Of a stretch of DNA of 64,000 nucleotides, positions 43,361 to 52,308 are shown piece after piece. A model generated the notes under the pieces. That model made no database searches and was not told the origin of the DNA. It saw nothing but the letters and a program-made list of their open reading frames with translations. Location: NCBI GenBank assembly GCA_021299875.1, contig JAJTEW010000002.1, positions 1 to 64,000 of the forward strand, written 5' to 3'. Source of the stretch: Comamonadaceae bacterium (GTDB taxonomy: Bacteria > Pseudomonadota > Gammaproteobacteria > Burkholderiales > Burkholderiaceae_C). How positions within the stretch are numbered: the stretch's first letter is position 1; the number at the start of each line of letters is the position of its first letter. Made by a program: the position numbers and the translations under genes.

Positions 43361-44770
43361 ATGCATGAAACCCCCCAAGACGCGACATCAACGGGCTTTG
43401 CCCAGCTGAAACTGGCCCCGGCCACCCTGCACAACCTGGCGCAACTGGGCTACACCCAGATGACACCCATCCAGGCGGCCAGTCTTGCGCTGACCTTGGC
43501 GGGACAAGACCTGATCGCCCAGGCCAGCACCGGCAGCGGCAAAACCGCGGCCTTTGGCCTGCCCTTGATCGAGCGTTTGCAAAGCGCAGGCTCGCCCAGC
43601 GCCGCCGTTCAAGCGGTGATTTTGTGCCCCACCCGCGAGCTGGCCGACCAGGTCACGCAAGAAATCCGCCGCTTGGCCCGTGCCCGCCAGAATGTGAAAG
43701 TCGTCACCCTGTGCGGCGGTGTGGCGTTGCGTGGCCAAACGCTGAGTCTGGAGCATGGCGCCGATGTGGTGGTGGGCACACCGGGCCGCATCTTGGACCA
43801 CTTGGAGCGCGGCTCCTTGAGTTTGGCGGGTGTGAACACGCTGGTGCTGGACGAGGCCGACCGCATGTTGGACATGGGCTTTTTTGACGACATCGCCAAG
43901 GTGGTGCGCCAGTGCGCCAAAGACCGCCAGACCTTGTTGTTCTCGGCCACCTACCCCGAAGGCATTGCCAAGCTGGCCGCGCAGTTCATGCGCGCGCCGC
44001 AGACGGTGAAGGTCGAGGCGCAGCACAGCGCGCACAAGATCAGACAAATTTATTACGAAGTGAGCGAAAGCCAGCGGCTCGATGCCGTGTCCAAACTGTT
44101 GGCGCATTTCCGCCCTGAGCGCACGCTGGCCTTTTGCAACACCAAGCAGCAGTGCCGCGACTTGGTGGCGGTTTTGCAGGCGCAAGGCTACAGCGCGCTG
44201 GCGCTGTTTGGCGAGCTGGAGCAGCGCGAGCGCGACCAGGTGCTGGTGCAGTTTGCCAACCGCAGCTGCTCGGTGCTGGTGGCCACCGATGTGGCTTCGC
44301 GTGGGCTGGACGTGGAAGGCCTGGAGGCTGTGATCAACGTGGACGTGACGCCCGACGCAGAAATCCACATCCACCGCATTGGCCGCACCGGCAGGGGCGA
44401 TGCCGAAGGGCTGGCGCTCACGCTGGCCAGCATGGACGAGATGGGCGCGGTCGGCAAGATCGAGTTGATGCAAGGCCGCGAATCCAATTGGGCGCCCTTG
44501 TCGGGCCTAAGGCCTGCAGCCGGTGGGCCACTGCAGCCGCCCATGCGCACGCTGCAAATTGTGGGTGGACGCAAGGAAAAAATCCGTGCCGGCGACGTGA
44601 TGGGCGCACTGGCGGGCGAATGCGGCCTGACGCGAGAGCAGGTCGGCAAAATCAACGTGAACGAATTCTCAACCTATGTGGCGGTGCAGGCCCCCTTGGC
44701 CCAACAGGTCGAGTCGCAGCTCTCGCACGGCAAGATCAAAGGCAAGAGTGTGAAAGTGCGTTTGCTCTGA
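43361..44770 (+). CDS. dbpA: ATP-dependent RNA helicase DbpA
   Basis: DbpA is the DEAD-box helicase of 50S assembly that recognises hairpin 92 of 23S rRNA. The 469-residue protein has Q motif FAQLKLAP...GYTQMTPIQ, Walker A ASTGSGKTAAFG (about 53), DEAD (VLDEADRMLDMGF, about 163), SAT, and the second RecA domain ending HRIGRTGRGD. The C-terminal ~70 residues (KIRAGDVMGALAGECGL...VGKINVNEFSTYVAV) are the DbpA RNA-binding domain that separates it from RhlE. ATG 43361 gives the expected N-terminus. Confidence 0.95.
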   Translation: MHETPQDATSTGFAQLKLAPATLHNLAQLGYTQMTPIQAASLALTLAGQDLIAQASTGSGKTAAFGLPLIERLQSAGSPSAAVQAVILCPTRELADQVTQEIRRLARARQNVKVVTLCGGVALRGQTLSLEHGADVVVGTPGRILDHLERGSLSLAGVNTLVLDEADRMLDMGFFDDIAKVVRQCAKDRQTLLFSATYPEGIAKLAAQFMRAPQTVKVEAQHSAHKIRQIYYEVSESQRLDAVSKLLAHFRPERTLAFCNTKQQCRDLVAVLQAQGYSALALFGELEQRERDQVLVQFANRSCSVLVATDVASRGLDVEGLEAVINVDVTPDAEIHIHRIGRTGRGDAEGLALTLASMDEMGAVGKIELMQGRESNWAPLSGLRPAAGGPLQPPMRTLQIVGGRKEKIRAGDVMGALAGECGLTREQVGKINVNEFSTYVAVQAPLAQQVESQLSHGKIKGKSVKVRLL

Positions 44771-44777
44771 GGCATTT

Positions 44778-45722
44778 ATGGAAACCAAATGGCTGGAAGA
44801 TTTTGTGAGCTTGGCTGAAACCCGCAGTTTCAGCCGTTCGGCGCAGCTGCGTCATGTCACGCAACCGGCTTTTTCGCGCCGCATCCAGTCGCTTGAAGCG
44901 TGGGCGGGGGCGAACTTGGTGGACCGAAGTTCTTACCCGACCCGACTCACCCCAGCGGGCGAGACCTTGTATGGCCAAGCGCTGGAGGTGCTGCAGGCGC
45001 TGCAAAACACGCGGGCCATGCTGCGTGGCCACAACGCGGTGGGGCATGATTTCATTCAGTTTGCGTTGCCGCACACCTTGGCCTTCACTTTTTTCCCGGC
45101 TTGGATGGCGGCCTTGCGAGAAAGCTTTGGGCCGATCAAAAGCCGATTGACCGCGCTCAATGTGCACGATGCGGCCATGCGCATGGCCGAAGGCGGGTGT
45201 GATGTGCTGATCGCTTACCACCACCCTTCACTGCCTTTGCAGATCGACCCCGAGCGTTACGACATGGTGGTGCTGGGCCACGAGGTTTTGGCGCCGTATG
45301 CCCCGACGCGCCCGGATGGGCGTGCGCTGTTCAGTTTGCCCGGCTTGGCCGCCAAGCCTTTGCCTTATCTGGGCTACGCGCCGGGGGCTTACTTGGGGGA
45401 CATCACCGACTGGATATTGAAGCAAGCCGGAACGCCCGTGCATTTGGAGCGTGTCTATGAAACCGACATGGCCGAGGGCTTGAAGGTGATGGCCTTGGAG
45501 GGCCATGGCCTGGCCTTTTTGCCCCGCAGCGCAGTGAAAAAAGAAGTGCAAGCGGGTGCCTTGGTCGAGGTGACGCTGCCTGAAGGGCAATCTTTGGCGC
45601 TCAACATGGAGGTCCGGGCCTACCGTGAAAAGCCCTTGTCCAAATCGCCCACACCCGGGCCTGCACAGTTGCTTTGGCAGCATTTGACCCAGCGCCATGG
45701 TCCTGTTCACTCTTCTCGCTGA
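44778..45722 (+). CDS. LysR-family transcriptional regulator
   Basis: The 314-residue protein has an N-terminal winged helix (about 1-60: WLEDFVSLAETRSFSRSAQLRHVTQPAFSRRIQSLE) and a LysR substrate-binding domain (about 90-300) with two alpha/beta lobes. It follows dbpA by 7 nt and precedes the aap amino-acid transporter by 283 nt in the same direction, so it may regulate that transporter, but the two are not an operon. Ligand unknown. Confidence 0.92.
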   Translation: METKWLEDFVSLAETRSFSRSAQLRHVTQPAFSRRIQSLEAWAGANLVDRSSYPTRLTPAGETLYGQALEVLQALQNTRAMLRGHNAVGHDFIQFALPHTLAFTFFPAWMAALRESFGPIKSRLTALNVHDAAMRMAEGGCDVLIAYHHPSLPLQIDPERYDMVVLGHEVLAPYAPTRPDGRALFSLPGLAAKPLPYLGYAPGAYLGDITDWILKQAGTPVHLERVYETDMAEGLKVMALEGHGLAFLPRSAVKKEVQAGALVEVTLPEGQSLALNMEVRAYREKPLSKSPTPGPAQLLWQHLTQRHGPVHSSR

Positions 45723-45819
45723 GTGTTCATTTTTTGTGAATGCATCTTTGGCCAGTTGCTCAGGGAAAACCTGAGGCGAAGGGGCTTCAAAAATGACTAT
45801 ATTTACGCCCTTGACTGGG

Positions 45820-45836
45820 CTGGCACACTTTGTGCA
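45820..45836 (+). promoter_or_regulatory. Sigma-54-type promoter upstream of aapJ
   Basis: CTGGCACACTTTGTGCA matches the -24/-12 pattern (TGGCAC, then GC with the required 10-nt spacing from GG). It lies 170 nt before aapJ. A partly symmetric CGCCAACTTGGTGCA at 45864-45878 resembles an NtrC half-site pair. An AATTCCTAGGGAA element follows at 45907-45919. Nitrogen control of general amino-acid uptake by NtrC/sigma-54 is known in other proteobacteria. Confidence 0.6.
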
Positions 45837-46005
45837 AAAGACCGGTGCAGAGGTCTGGGCTGGCGCCAACTTGGTGCAGGCCTGAACCGAAGCCCTTGTC
45901 CATCAAAATTCCTAGGGAACTTACCTAGTCGGTCTATGTCTCGATTTGGCATTTAATCAAGGGGTGGCGTTTTGCCGCTCAACCATTCATCAGAGGATAC
46001 AACCC

Positions 46006-47034
46006 ATGAAAAATTTCACCCAGACCTTGATCGGTTCCGTGCTGGCCACGGCTGGCTTGCTGGCGGCCACATCCGCCATGGCCGGTAAAACCCTGGATCA
46101 GATCAAGCAACGTGGCCAGATCGTCTGCGGTGTCAACACCGGTCTGGCCGGTTTTTCGGCCGCTGACTCCAGTGGCAACTGGTCGGGTCTGGATGTGGAC
46201 CACTGCCGTGCCGTGGCCGCCGCCGTCCTGAGCGATGCCACCAAGGTCAAGTACGTTCCCCTGACCGCCCAGCAGCGCTTCACCGCGCTGCAGTCTGGCG
46301 AGATCGACGTGCTGGCCCGCAACACCACCAACACTTTGAACCGCGATGGCTCTTTGGGTTTGCATTTCATCGGTGCCAACTACTATGACGGCCAAGGCTT
46401 CATGGTGCCCAAAGGCAAAATCACCAGCGCCAAGCAACTCAAGGGCGCCACGGTCTGCGTGCAGTCCGGCACCACGACCGAGAAAAACCTGACCGATTTC
46501 TCCCGTGCCAACAAGCTCAACTTGAAGCCTGTGGTGTTTGAAAAAGTCGAAGCCGCCACCGGCGCTTACTTTGCTGGTCGTTGCCAGGCTTACACCACCG
46601 ACGCATCGGGCCTGGCCTCGGTGCGCGCCAAGGAAGCCAAAGACCCTGCGGCCCATGTGATCTTGCCCGACCTGATTTCCAAAGAGCCCCTGGGCCCGAT
46701 GGTGCGCCGTGGTGACGACGAGTGGTTTGCCATCAACAAATGGGTGCAGGCTGGCCTGATCGAAGCCGAAGAGTACGGCATCACCCAAGCCAATGTGGAC
46801 CAGATGAAAACCAGCGAGAACCCACAAATTGGTCGTTTGCTGGGTGCCACCGAAGACTTGGGCAAGCACCTGGGTCTGGACAAGGAGTGGCTGTACCGCG
46901 CCATCAAGACGACCGGCAACTACGGCGAAATGTTCGAGCGCAACGTCGGCCCCAAGACCGCCATCAACCTGCCCCGCGGCCTGAACAACCAGTGGAACAA
47001 GGGCGGCCTGATGTACGCCGCACCGCTGCGTTGA
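46006..47034 (+). CDS. aapJ: General L-amino acid ABC transporter substrate-binding protein AapJ
   Basis: The 342-residue periplasmic receptor has a signal peptide (about 1-26, ending AMA) and the AapJ pattern KTLDQIKQRGQIVCGVNTGLAGFSAADSSG, GLDVDHCRAVAAAVL, then the SGEIDVLARNTTNTLNRD block. Both conserved cysteines of the long polar amino-acid receptors are visible (C41 and C62). A terminator-like hairpin follows and can raise receptor over permease levels. First gene of aapJQMP. Confidence 0.95.
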   Translation: MKNFTQTLIGSVLATAGLLAATSAMAGKTLDQIKQRGQIVCGVNTGLAGFSAADSSGNWSGLDVDHCRAVAAAVLSDATKVKYVPLTAQQRFTALQSGEIDVLARNTTNTLNRDGSLGLHFIGANYYDGQGFMVPKGKITSAKQLKGATVCVQSGTTTEKNLTDFSRANKLNLKPVVFEKVEAATGAYFAGRCQAYTTDASGLASVRAKEAKDPAAHVILPDLISKEPLGPMVRRGDDEWFAINKWVQAGLIEAEEYGITQANVDQMKTSENPQIGRLLGATEDLGKHLGLDKEWLYRAIKTTGNYGEMFERNVGPKTAINLPRGLNNQWNKGGLMYAAPLR

Positions 47035-47060
47035 TCGCCTGCCTTTTCTGAAGGTTCTGG

Positions 47061-47088
47061 ATACGCCCCTTCACGGGGCGTATTTTTT
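47061..47088 (+). terminator. Attenuating terminator after aapJ
   Basis: ATACGCCCC (47061-47069) pairs with GGGGCGTAT (47075-47083) and runs into six T residues. Because aapQ starts 30 nt later on the same strand, it is likely a partial terminator that makes receptor mRNA more abundant. Confidence 0.85.
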
Positions 47089-47117
47089 ACCACCCCGTCC
47101 TTTTTCAGGCAGTTCCC

Positions 47118-48317
47118 ATGTCCCACTTTTCCATGATCGAGGCCCGGCCCTTGCCCGGCAAGAAAACACGATCCATCTCGTGGCGCAGCCGCGAAGGGCG
47201 TTCGGTCATTTACCAGATCGTCGCCATCCTTTCTGCGCTGGCTTTGGTGGCCTTGCTGGTGCGCAACACGCTCGCCAACATGCGTTTGCGTGGCATCCAA
47301 AGCGGCTACGACTTTTTGTTTCAACCGTTTGGCTTTGACATCAGCGAGTCGGTGATCGAATACGCGCACAACAGCTCGTACTTTGTGGCTTTTGCCATTG
47401 GCATGCTCAACACGCTCAAAGTGGCCGTGATCGGCATTGTGTTGGCCACCGTGTTGGGTGTGCTGGTGGGTGTGGGGCGGTTTTCGGCCAACTTCTTGGT
47501 GCGAAAAATCTGTTACGCCTACGTCGAATTTTTCCGCAACGTGCCGGTCTATCTGCAGTTGCTCATCTGGTATCTGGTCTTCACCGAGATGCTGCCCGAC
47601 CTGGACCAAGCTTGGCAGGCGGGCCACTTCTTTTTGAGTAAAAACGGCATTTCCTTTCCCTGGCCCGTGTGGCAGTGGGGCCAAACCTTGGCCTTGGTCG
47701 GAGTCGCTCTGGGCCTGGTTTTCGCGTGGATCTACCGCCGCCTAGCGCGGGCGCATTTTGACCGCACAGGCCACAACCGTCCTGTCTGGGCGATGTCCTT
47801 GGCGGTGACGCTGGCGCTGGCTCTACTCGGCTGGGTGGTCGGTGGCGCCCCCAACGAATGGGACTTGCCCAAGGTGGGCGATTTCCAAATCGAAGACGGT
47901 GGCGCCTTCAGCCCCGAGTTCATGGCCTTGCTTTTTGGCTTGGTGTTTTACACGGCCGCTTTCATTGCCGAGGTGGTCCGTTCGGGCATTGCCTCGGTGT
48001 CACTGGGCCAGCACGAGGCTGCCGCCTCTTTGGGCCTGACCAAAAATCAGTCCATGCGCCTGGTGGTGCTGCCGCAGGCCCTGCGCGTGATCATTCCGCC
48101 GCTCACCAGCCAGTACCTGAACCTGACCAAAAACTCCTCTTTGGCCGTGGCCATCGGCTACCCCGAATTGGTGTCGATTGCCAACACCACACTCAACCAG
48201 ACGGGCCGCGCCATCGAGGCCTTGTCGATCGTGATGTTGGTGTACCTGACCCTTTCTCTCATCACCTCGGCGCTCATGAACTGGTTCAACGCCAGTGCCG
48301 CCATCCAGGAGCGCTGA
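47118..48317 (+). CDS. aapQ: General L-amino acid ABC transporter permease AapQ
   Basis: The 399-residue membrane protein is of the long polar amino-acid permease type: a first span at about 32-55, an insertion between spans carrying extra helices (about 190-240) and the EAA coupling loop GIASVSLGQHEAAASLGLTKNQSMRLVVLPQALRVIIPP at about 293-330, followed by NLTKNSSLAVAIGYPEL. It forms the channel with AapM. Its stop is one nt before aapM. Confidence 0.95.
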   Translation: MSHFSMIEARPLPGKKTRSISWRSREGRSVIYQIVAILSALALVALLVRNTLANMRLRGIQSGYDFLFQPFGFDISESVIEYAHNSSYFVAFAIGMLNTLKVAVIGIVLATVLGVLVGVGRFSANFLVRKICYAYVEFFRNVPVYLQLLIWYLVFTEMLPDLDQAWQAGHFFLSKNGISFPWPVWQWGQTLALVGVALGLVFAWIYRRLARAHFDRTGHNRPVWAMSLAVTLALALLGWVVGGAPNEWDLPKVGDFQIEDGGAFSPEFMALLFGLVFYTAAFIAEVVRSGIASVSLGQHEAAASLGLTKNQSMRLVVLPQALRVIIPPLTSQYLNLTKNSSLAVAIGYPELVSIANTTLNQTGRAIEALSIVMLVYLTLSLITSALMNWFNASAAIQER

Positions 48318-48318
48318 C

Positions 48319-49422
48319 ATGACCACTGTTTTCAAATCCGCTGAAGCGCGGCCCATGCCAGGGCGCAGCGAAGGTCTGGTGGCCTGGTTCAGGGTCAATT
48401 TGTTTTCCAGCGTGGGCAACAGCTTGTTGTCGGTGCTGTTGTTGGCGGTGTGCCTGTGGGTCTTGTTTTCGTCGATGGACTGGGCCGTGTTGCAAGCGGT
48501 TTTTGGTGCCAATTTGCAGGCTTGCAACGACGTGCGCGGCGTGGGCGCCTGCTGGGGCGTGATCACCGAAAAAGGCCGCTTGATCGTGATGGGACGGTAC
48601 CCCGAGGCCGAGCACTGGCGTCCTGTGATCGCCACTGCCATGATGCTGGGCGTGGTCATCATCAGTTGCATGCCGCGTTTTTGGAACAAGGCTTTGCCCC
48701 TGATCTGGGCCCTCATGCTGGTGGTTTATTTCATCCTCATGAAGGGTGGCTGGATGGGCCTGACCGAGGTGGACACCGACCAGTGGGGCGGCTTTCCGCT
48801 CACGGTCATGCTCACCGTGATCTCGATGACGCTGGCCTTCCCGTTGGCCATCTTTGTGGCGCTGGGTCGGCGCTCCAACATGCCGGCCATCCAGACTTTG
48901 TGCACCCTCTATGTGGAGCTGATCCGTGGCGTGCCGCTGATCACGGTGCTGTTCATGGCCTCGTTCATGCTGCCTTTGTTCATGCCCGAGGGCGTGAAGA
49001 TCGACGTGCTGGTGCGTGTGGTGGTGGGCATCACGCTGTTTTCGGCGGCTTACATGGCCGAGGTGATTCGCGGTGGCTTGCAGGCCTTGCCCAAAGGCCA
49101 GACCGAAGCGGCGGCCACTTTGGGCCTGACCTATTGGCAGACCCAGCGCATGATTGTCCTGCCCCAAGCCCTGGCCACTGTGGTGCCGTCCATCATGAAC
49201 ACCTTCATTGGCTTGTTCAAAGACACTTCGCTGGTGACCATTGTGTCGCTTTATGAGCTGACCGGTGCTTTGGGTTTGGCGCTCAACTCGGACGCCGACT
49301 GGCGCCCCTTCAAGATCGAAGCCTACCTCTTCATCACCTTCATTTATTTCGCGTTTTGCTTTGCCATGTCGCGCTACAGCCTGTGGATCGAAGAACGCAC
49401 GGCCGTGAGCAAAGTCCGCTGA
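48319..49422 (+). CDS. aapM: General L-amino acid ABC transporter permease AapM
   Basis: The 367-residue protein is the partner permease: N-terminal span at about 30-52, an extracytoplasmic region (about 55-100), and the core with MTLAFPLAIFVALGRRS, ELIRGVPLITVLFMASFMLP and the EAA loop GGLQALPKGQTEAAATLGLTYWQTQRMIVLPQALATVVP (about 253-290). It follows aapQ after 1 nt and precedes the ATPase gene by 13 nt. Confidence 0.95.
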   Translation: MTTVFKSAEARPMPGRSEGLVAWFRVNLFSSVGNSLLSVLLLAVCLWVLFSSMDWAVLQAVFGANLQACNDVRGVGACWGVITEKGRLIVMGRYPEAEHWRPVIATAMMLGVVIISCMPRFWNKALPLIWALMLVVYFILMKGGWMGLTEVDTDQWGGFPLTVMLTVISMTLAFPLAIFVALGRRSNMPAIQTLCTLYVELIRGVPLITVLFMASFMLPLFMPEGVKIDVLVRVVVGITLFSAAYMAEVIRGGLQALPKGQTEAAATLGLTYWQTQRMIVLPQALATVVPSIMNTFIGLFKDTSLVTIVSLYELTGALGLALNSDADWRPFKIEAYLFITFIYFAFCFAMSRYSLWIEERTAVSKVR

Positions 49423-49435
49423 TCGAAAGACACCT

Positions 49436-50191
49436 ATGACCTCCAACGCGACCCCCATCATTGAATTCAAAGGCGTGAACAAGTGGTATGCCAGCAATGG
49501 CTACCACGTGCTGCGCGACGTCAACCTGCAATTCGCCAAAGGCGAAAAAGTGGTCATTTGCGGCCCCTCGGGCTCTGGCAAATCCACCCTGATCCGCTGC
49601 ATCAACGCCCTGGAGGAATACCAGGAAGGCACCCTCACCGTGGACGGCACAGTTTTGGGCGATGACCTCAAAGGCATCGACCAGGTACGCCGTGAAGTCG
49701 GCATGGTGTTCCAGCAGTTCAACCTGTTCCCGCACCTGACGGTGATGGAAAACCTGATCTTGTCGCCCACCTGGGTGGCCAAAATGCCACGCAAGGACGC
49801 CATCGACAAAGCCATGGTGCAACTGGAACGCGTGCGCATTGCCGAGCACGCCAACAAATACCCCTTGCAGTTGTCCGGCGGCCAGCAGCAGCGCGTGGCG
49901 ATTGCGCGTGCGCTGTGCCTGACGCCCAAGATCATGCTGTTCGATGAGCCCACCTCGGCGCTCGATCCCGAGATGATCAAGGAAGTGCTGGACGTGATGG
50001 TGGAGCTGACCAGCCAGGGCATGACCATGCTGTGTGTGACGCACGAGATGGGCTTTGCCAAGGCGGTGGCCGACCGCGTCATCTTCATGGACCAAGGCCA
50101 GGTGGTGGAGCAAGCCCCGCCCCAGCAGTTCTTTGACGCGCCACAAACCGACCGGGCACAAGACTTTTTGTCCAAGATCCTCGGACATTGA
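49436..50191 (+). CDS. aapP: General L-amino acid ABC transporter ATPase AapP
   Basis: A 251-residue polar-amino-acid type ATPase: Walker A GPSGSGKSTLIRCINALE (about 42), Q-loop VFQQFNLFPHLTVMEN (about 93), signature LSGGQQQRVAIARAL (about 145), Walker B IMLFDEPTSALDPEM (about 166) and the H-loop CVTHEMGFAKAVADRVIFMDQG. It energises AapQM. Last gene of the operon. Confidence 0.97.
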   Translation: MTSNATPIIEFKGVNKWYASNGYHVLRDVNLQFAKGEKVVICGPSGSGKSTLIRCINALEEYQEGTLTVDGTVLGDDLKGIDQVRREVGMVFQQFNLFPHLTVMENLILSPTWVAKMPRKDAIDKAMVQLERVRIAEHANKYPLQLSGGQQQRVAIARALCLTPKIMLFDEPTSALDPEMIKEVLDVMVELTSQGMTMLCVTHEMGFAKAVADRVIFMDQGQVVEQAPPQQFFDAPQTDRAQDFLSKILGH

Positions 50192-50226
50192 GCGTATTCC
50201 ACCGCAAACTTCGCACCAGAGTTGGG

Positions 50227-50281
50227 GTCACGGGTTGGGGCGATTTGGCGAGCGAAGCGAGTATGAGCCCCGGCCCGTGAC
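50227..50281. other. Large imperfect stem-loop between aapP and pyrC
   Basis: GTCACGGGTTGGGGC (50227-50241) can pair with GCCCCGGCCCGTGAC (50267-50281) over 15 positions, two of them G-U in RNA. The loop includes the simple repeat GCGAGCGAAGCGAG. There is no T-tract. It may end or protect the aap transcript; it could also be a repeated intergenic element of this genome. Confidence 0.55.
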
Positions 50282-50355
50282 ACCACCTCGGGCACCGACC
50301 GGGCCAGTTCACCTGAGCCAAGTCGGGACAAAACCACAGCCCCAGTGACAGGTTT

Positions 50356-50370
50356 GAGACAATACGTCTC
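50356..50370 (+). promoter_or_regulatory. Hairpin directly before the pyrC start
   Basis: GAGAC-AATAC-GTCTC is a 5-bp inverted repeat ending at the base before the pyrC ATG, and no Shine-Dalgarno is visible. In enterobacteria pyrC translation is controlled by a leader hairpin whose formation depends on the pyrimidine-sensitive transcription start. A similar control here is only a guess. Confidence 0.3.
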
Positions 50371-51408
50371 ATGACCCAAGAACTCACCCTCATCCGCCCC
50401 GACGACTGGCACCTGCATGTGCGCGATGGCGCCGCCCTGAACGTGGTGGTGCCGCACACCGCTGCGCAATTTGCCCGCGCCATCATCATGCCCAACCTCA
50501 AGCCGCCGGTGACCACGGCCGAGCAGGCGATGGCCTACAAAAACCGGATCTTGGCCGCCGTGCCCCAAGGCATGGTTTTTGAGCCCTTGATGACGCTGTA
50601 CCTGACCGACAACCTGGACCCGGCAGAGATTGCCCGTGCCAAAGCCGCAGGCGTGGTGGCTTGCAAGTTGTACCCAGCTGGCGCCACGACCAACAGCGAT
50701 GCGGGTGTGACCGATCTGCGCAAGATTTACCCGGTGCTCGAAGCCATGCAACGCGAAGGCGTGTTGCTCTTGGTGCATGGCGAAGTCACCACCTCCGACA
50801 TCGACCTGTTTGACCGTGAGGCGGTGTTCATTGAGCGTCACTTGGTGCCTTTGCGCCGAGATTTCCCGGCACTCAAAATCGTGATGGAACACATCACCAC
50901 TTCGGAGGCGGTGCAGTACGTGTCCTCAGCCGACAGCCACTTGGCAGCCACCATCACGGTGCACCATTTGCTGTACAACCGCAACGCCATCTTCACGGGG
51001 GGCATTCGCCCGCATTACTACTGCCTGCCGGTGCTCAAGCGCGAGACACACCGCCAAGCCTTGGTGCAGGCCGCCGTCTCGGGCGACCCACGCTTCTTTT
51101 TGGGCACCGACAGTGCGCCCCACCCGGCCCACTTGAAAGAGCACGCTATCGGCTGCGCCGGTTGCTACACGGCACATGCCGCCATGGAGATGTACGCCGA
51201 GGCCTTTGACCAGGCGGGTGCTTTGGACAAGCTGGAGGGTTTTGCCAGCCTGTTTGGGGCCGATTTTTATGGCTTGCCGCGCAACACCGACCGCATCACT
51301 TTGCGCCGTGAAAACTGGACACCGCCTGAGAGCTTCGCGTTTGGCGAGGCCGAACTCAAGCCCTTGCGCTCTGGCGAGAGCCTGCCGTGGCGTTTGCTGA
51401 GCGCCTGA
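50371..51408 (+). CDS. pyrC: Dihydroorotase
   Basis: PyrC closes carbamoyl-aspartate to dihydroorotate in pyrimidine synthesis. The 345-residue type II enzyme has the zinc motif [10 protein letters not shown] (about 10-19), [15 protein letters not shown] with the carboxylated Lys (K99), EHITTS with a metal His, [21 protein letters not shown] and GTDSAPHP with the catalytic Asp. The DUF3025 gene overlaps its 3' end by 22 nt. Confidence 0.98.
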   Translation: MTQELTLIRPDDWHLHVRDGAALNVVVPHTAAQFARAIIMPNLKPPVTTAEQAMAYKNRILAAVPQGMVFEPLMTLYLTDNLDPAEIARAKAAGVVACKLYPAGATTNSDAGVTDLRKIYPVLEAMQREGVLLLVHGEVTTSDIDLFDREAVFIERHLVPLRRDFPALKIVMEHITTSEAVQYVSSADSHLAATITVHHLLYNRNAIFTGGIRPHYYCLPVLKRETHRQALVQAAVSGDPRFFLGTDSAPHPAHLKEHAIGCAGCYTAHAAMEMYAEAFDQAGALDKLEGFASLFGADFYGLPRNTDRITLRRENWTPPESFAFGEAELKPLRSGESLPWRLLSA

Positions 51409-52238
51409 GCCTGAAACCCAACCGTGTGGGAAGTCGTTGCGCGGACGCCTCGCCGCGGGGCGTGAGCGACATCGACTGGCTTGCGCCCTGGCTGGCCGAC
51501 TGGCGCGCTGTGGGAGAGCCCATCGCCCAGCAGGTGGCCATGGGTTGCCCCCAGTACCAAGCTTTGAACATGCCGCATCTGGCGCCTGTGCGTTTTGTTC
51601 CTCAAGACGATTTGCCAGAAGGTCAAGCCTACGAGGATTTCATCTTTGCCACGGGTCAGGTGCCCACCCGCGAGGGCTTGCATGACTTTTTCAATGCCCT
51701 GTGCTGGATGCACTTTCCCTTGGCCAAGCAGCGCTTGAACCAATTGCAAGCGCAGGAAATCGCCCGCGCTGGCGTGGGGCAGGTGCGCGGCAAGTTGCGC
51801 GATGCGGCGACCGTGTTCGATGAAAACGCCCTGTTGGTCCAAGCGTCTGATGCGCTGTGGGCGGCGCTGACCGATCACCGATGGGCTGCCGCCTTGCTGG
51901 GATTGAGAAGTGAGTGGGCGCACACACGCTTGTGGATCTTTGGCCATGCCGCTTTAGAGAAAGCGGTGCAGCCTTACAAGTCGATCACGGTGCACATGTG
52001 GCGTGTGCCGCAGGATGTGCTGCCGCAAGACATCGATGCTTGGTTGGCGCGAGACTTGAGCGAGGCCAAGTTGTCAAAAAAACCCTTCAGTCCACTGCCT
52101 TTGCTGGGCGTGCCCGGTTGGTGGCCTGACAACGAAGACCCCTCTTTTTACGCTGACACCAGCGTTTTCAGGCCCAAACGGCGCCCCTCAGCCAAAGAAA
52201 AACCACACGCCGATCAGGATTACGAACCCCTGTCTTGA
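51387..52238 (+). CDS. DUF3025-family protein
   Basis: The 283-residue soluble protein matches DUF3025: DIDWLAPWL at the start, then [30 protein letters not shown] (about 91-120), VFDENALLV and the [16 protein letters not shown] segment. No function is established for the family. The start is GTG 51387 inside the end of pyrC, an overlap that suggests translational coupling. A charged, Pro-rich C-terminal tail (about 255-283) seems unstructured. Confidence 0.85.
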   Translation: MAFAERLSLKPNRVGSRCADASPRGVSDIDWLAPWLADWRAVGEPIAQQVAMGCPQYQALNMPHLAPVRFVPQDDLPEGQAYEDFIFATGQVPTREGLHDFFNALCWMHFPLAKQRLNQLQAQEIARAGVGQVRGKLRDAATVFDENALLVQASDALWAALTDHRWAAALLGLRSEWAHTRLWIFGHAALEKAVQPYKSITVHMWRVPQDVLPQDIDAWLARDLSEAKLSKKPFSPLPLLGVPGWWPDNEDPSFYADTSVFRPKRRPSAKEKPHADQDYEPLS

Positions 52239-52308
52239 ATTTGAATTTTGAGACCCTAATATTCAGTCCCACGTGCCCGCGTCTTTCGGGCTGAAAGTGA
52301 AACTCAAC

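Noticed and set aside
50227..50281. Possible CRISPR-like or riboswitch element before pyrC
   Set aside because: Only one imperfect stem-loop with a short GCGAGCGAAGCGAG stretch; no spacer-repeat pattern and no conserved riboswitch core.
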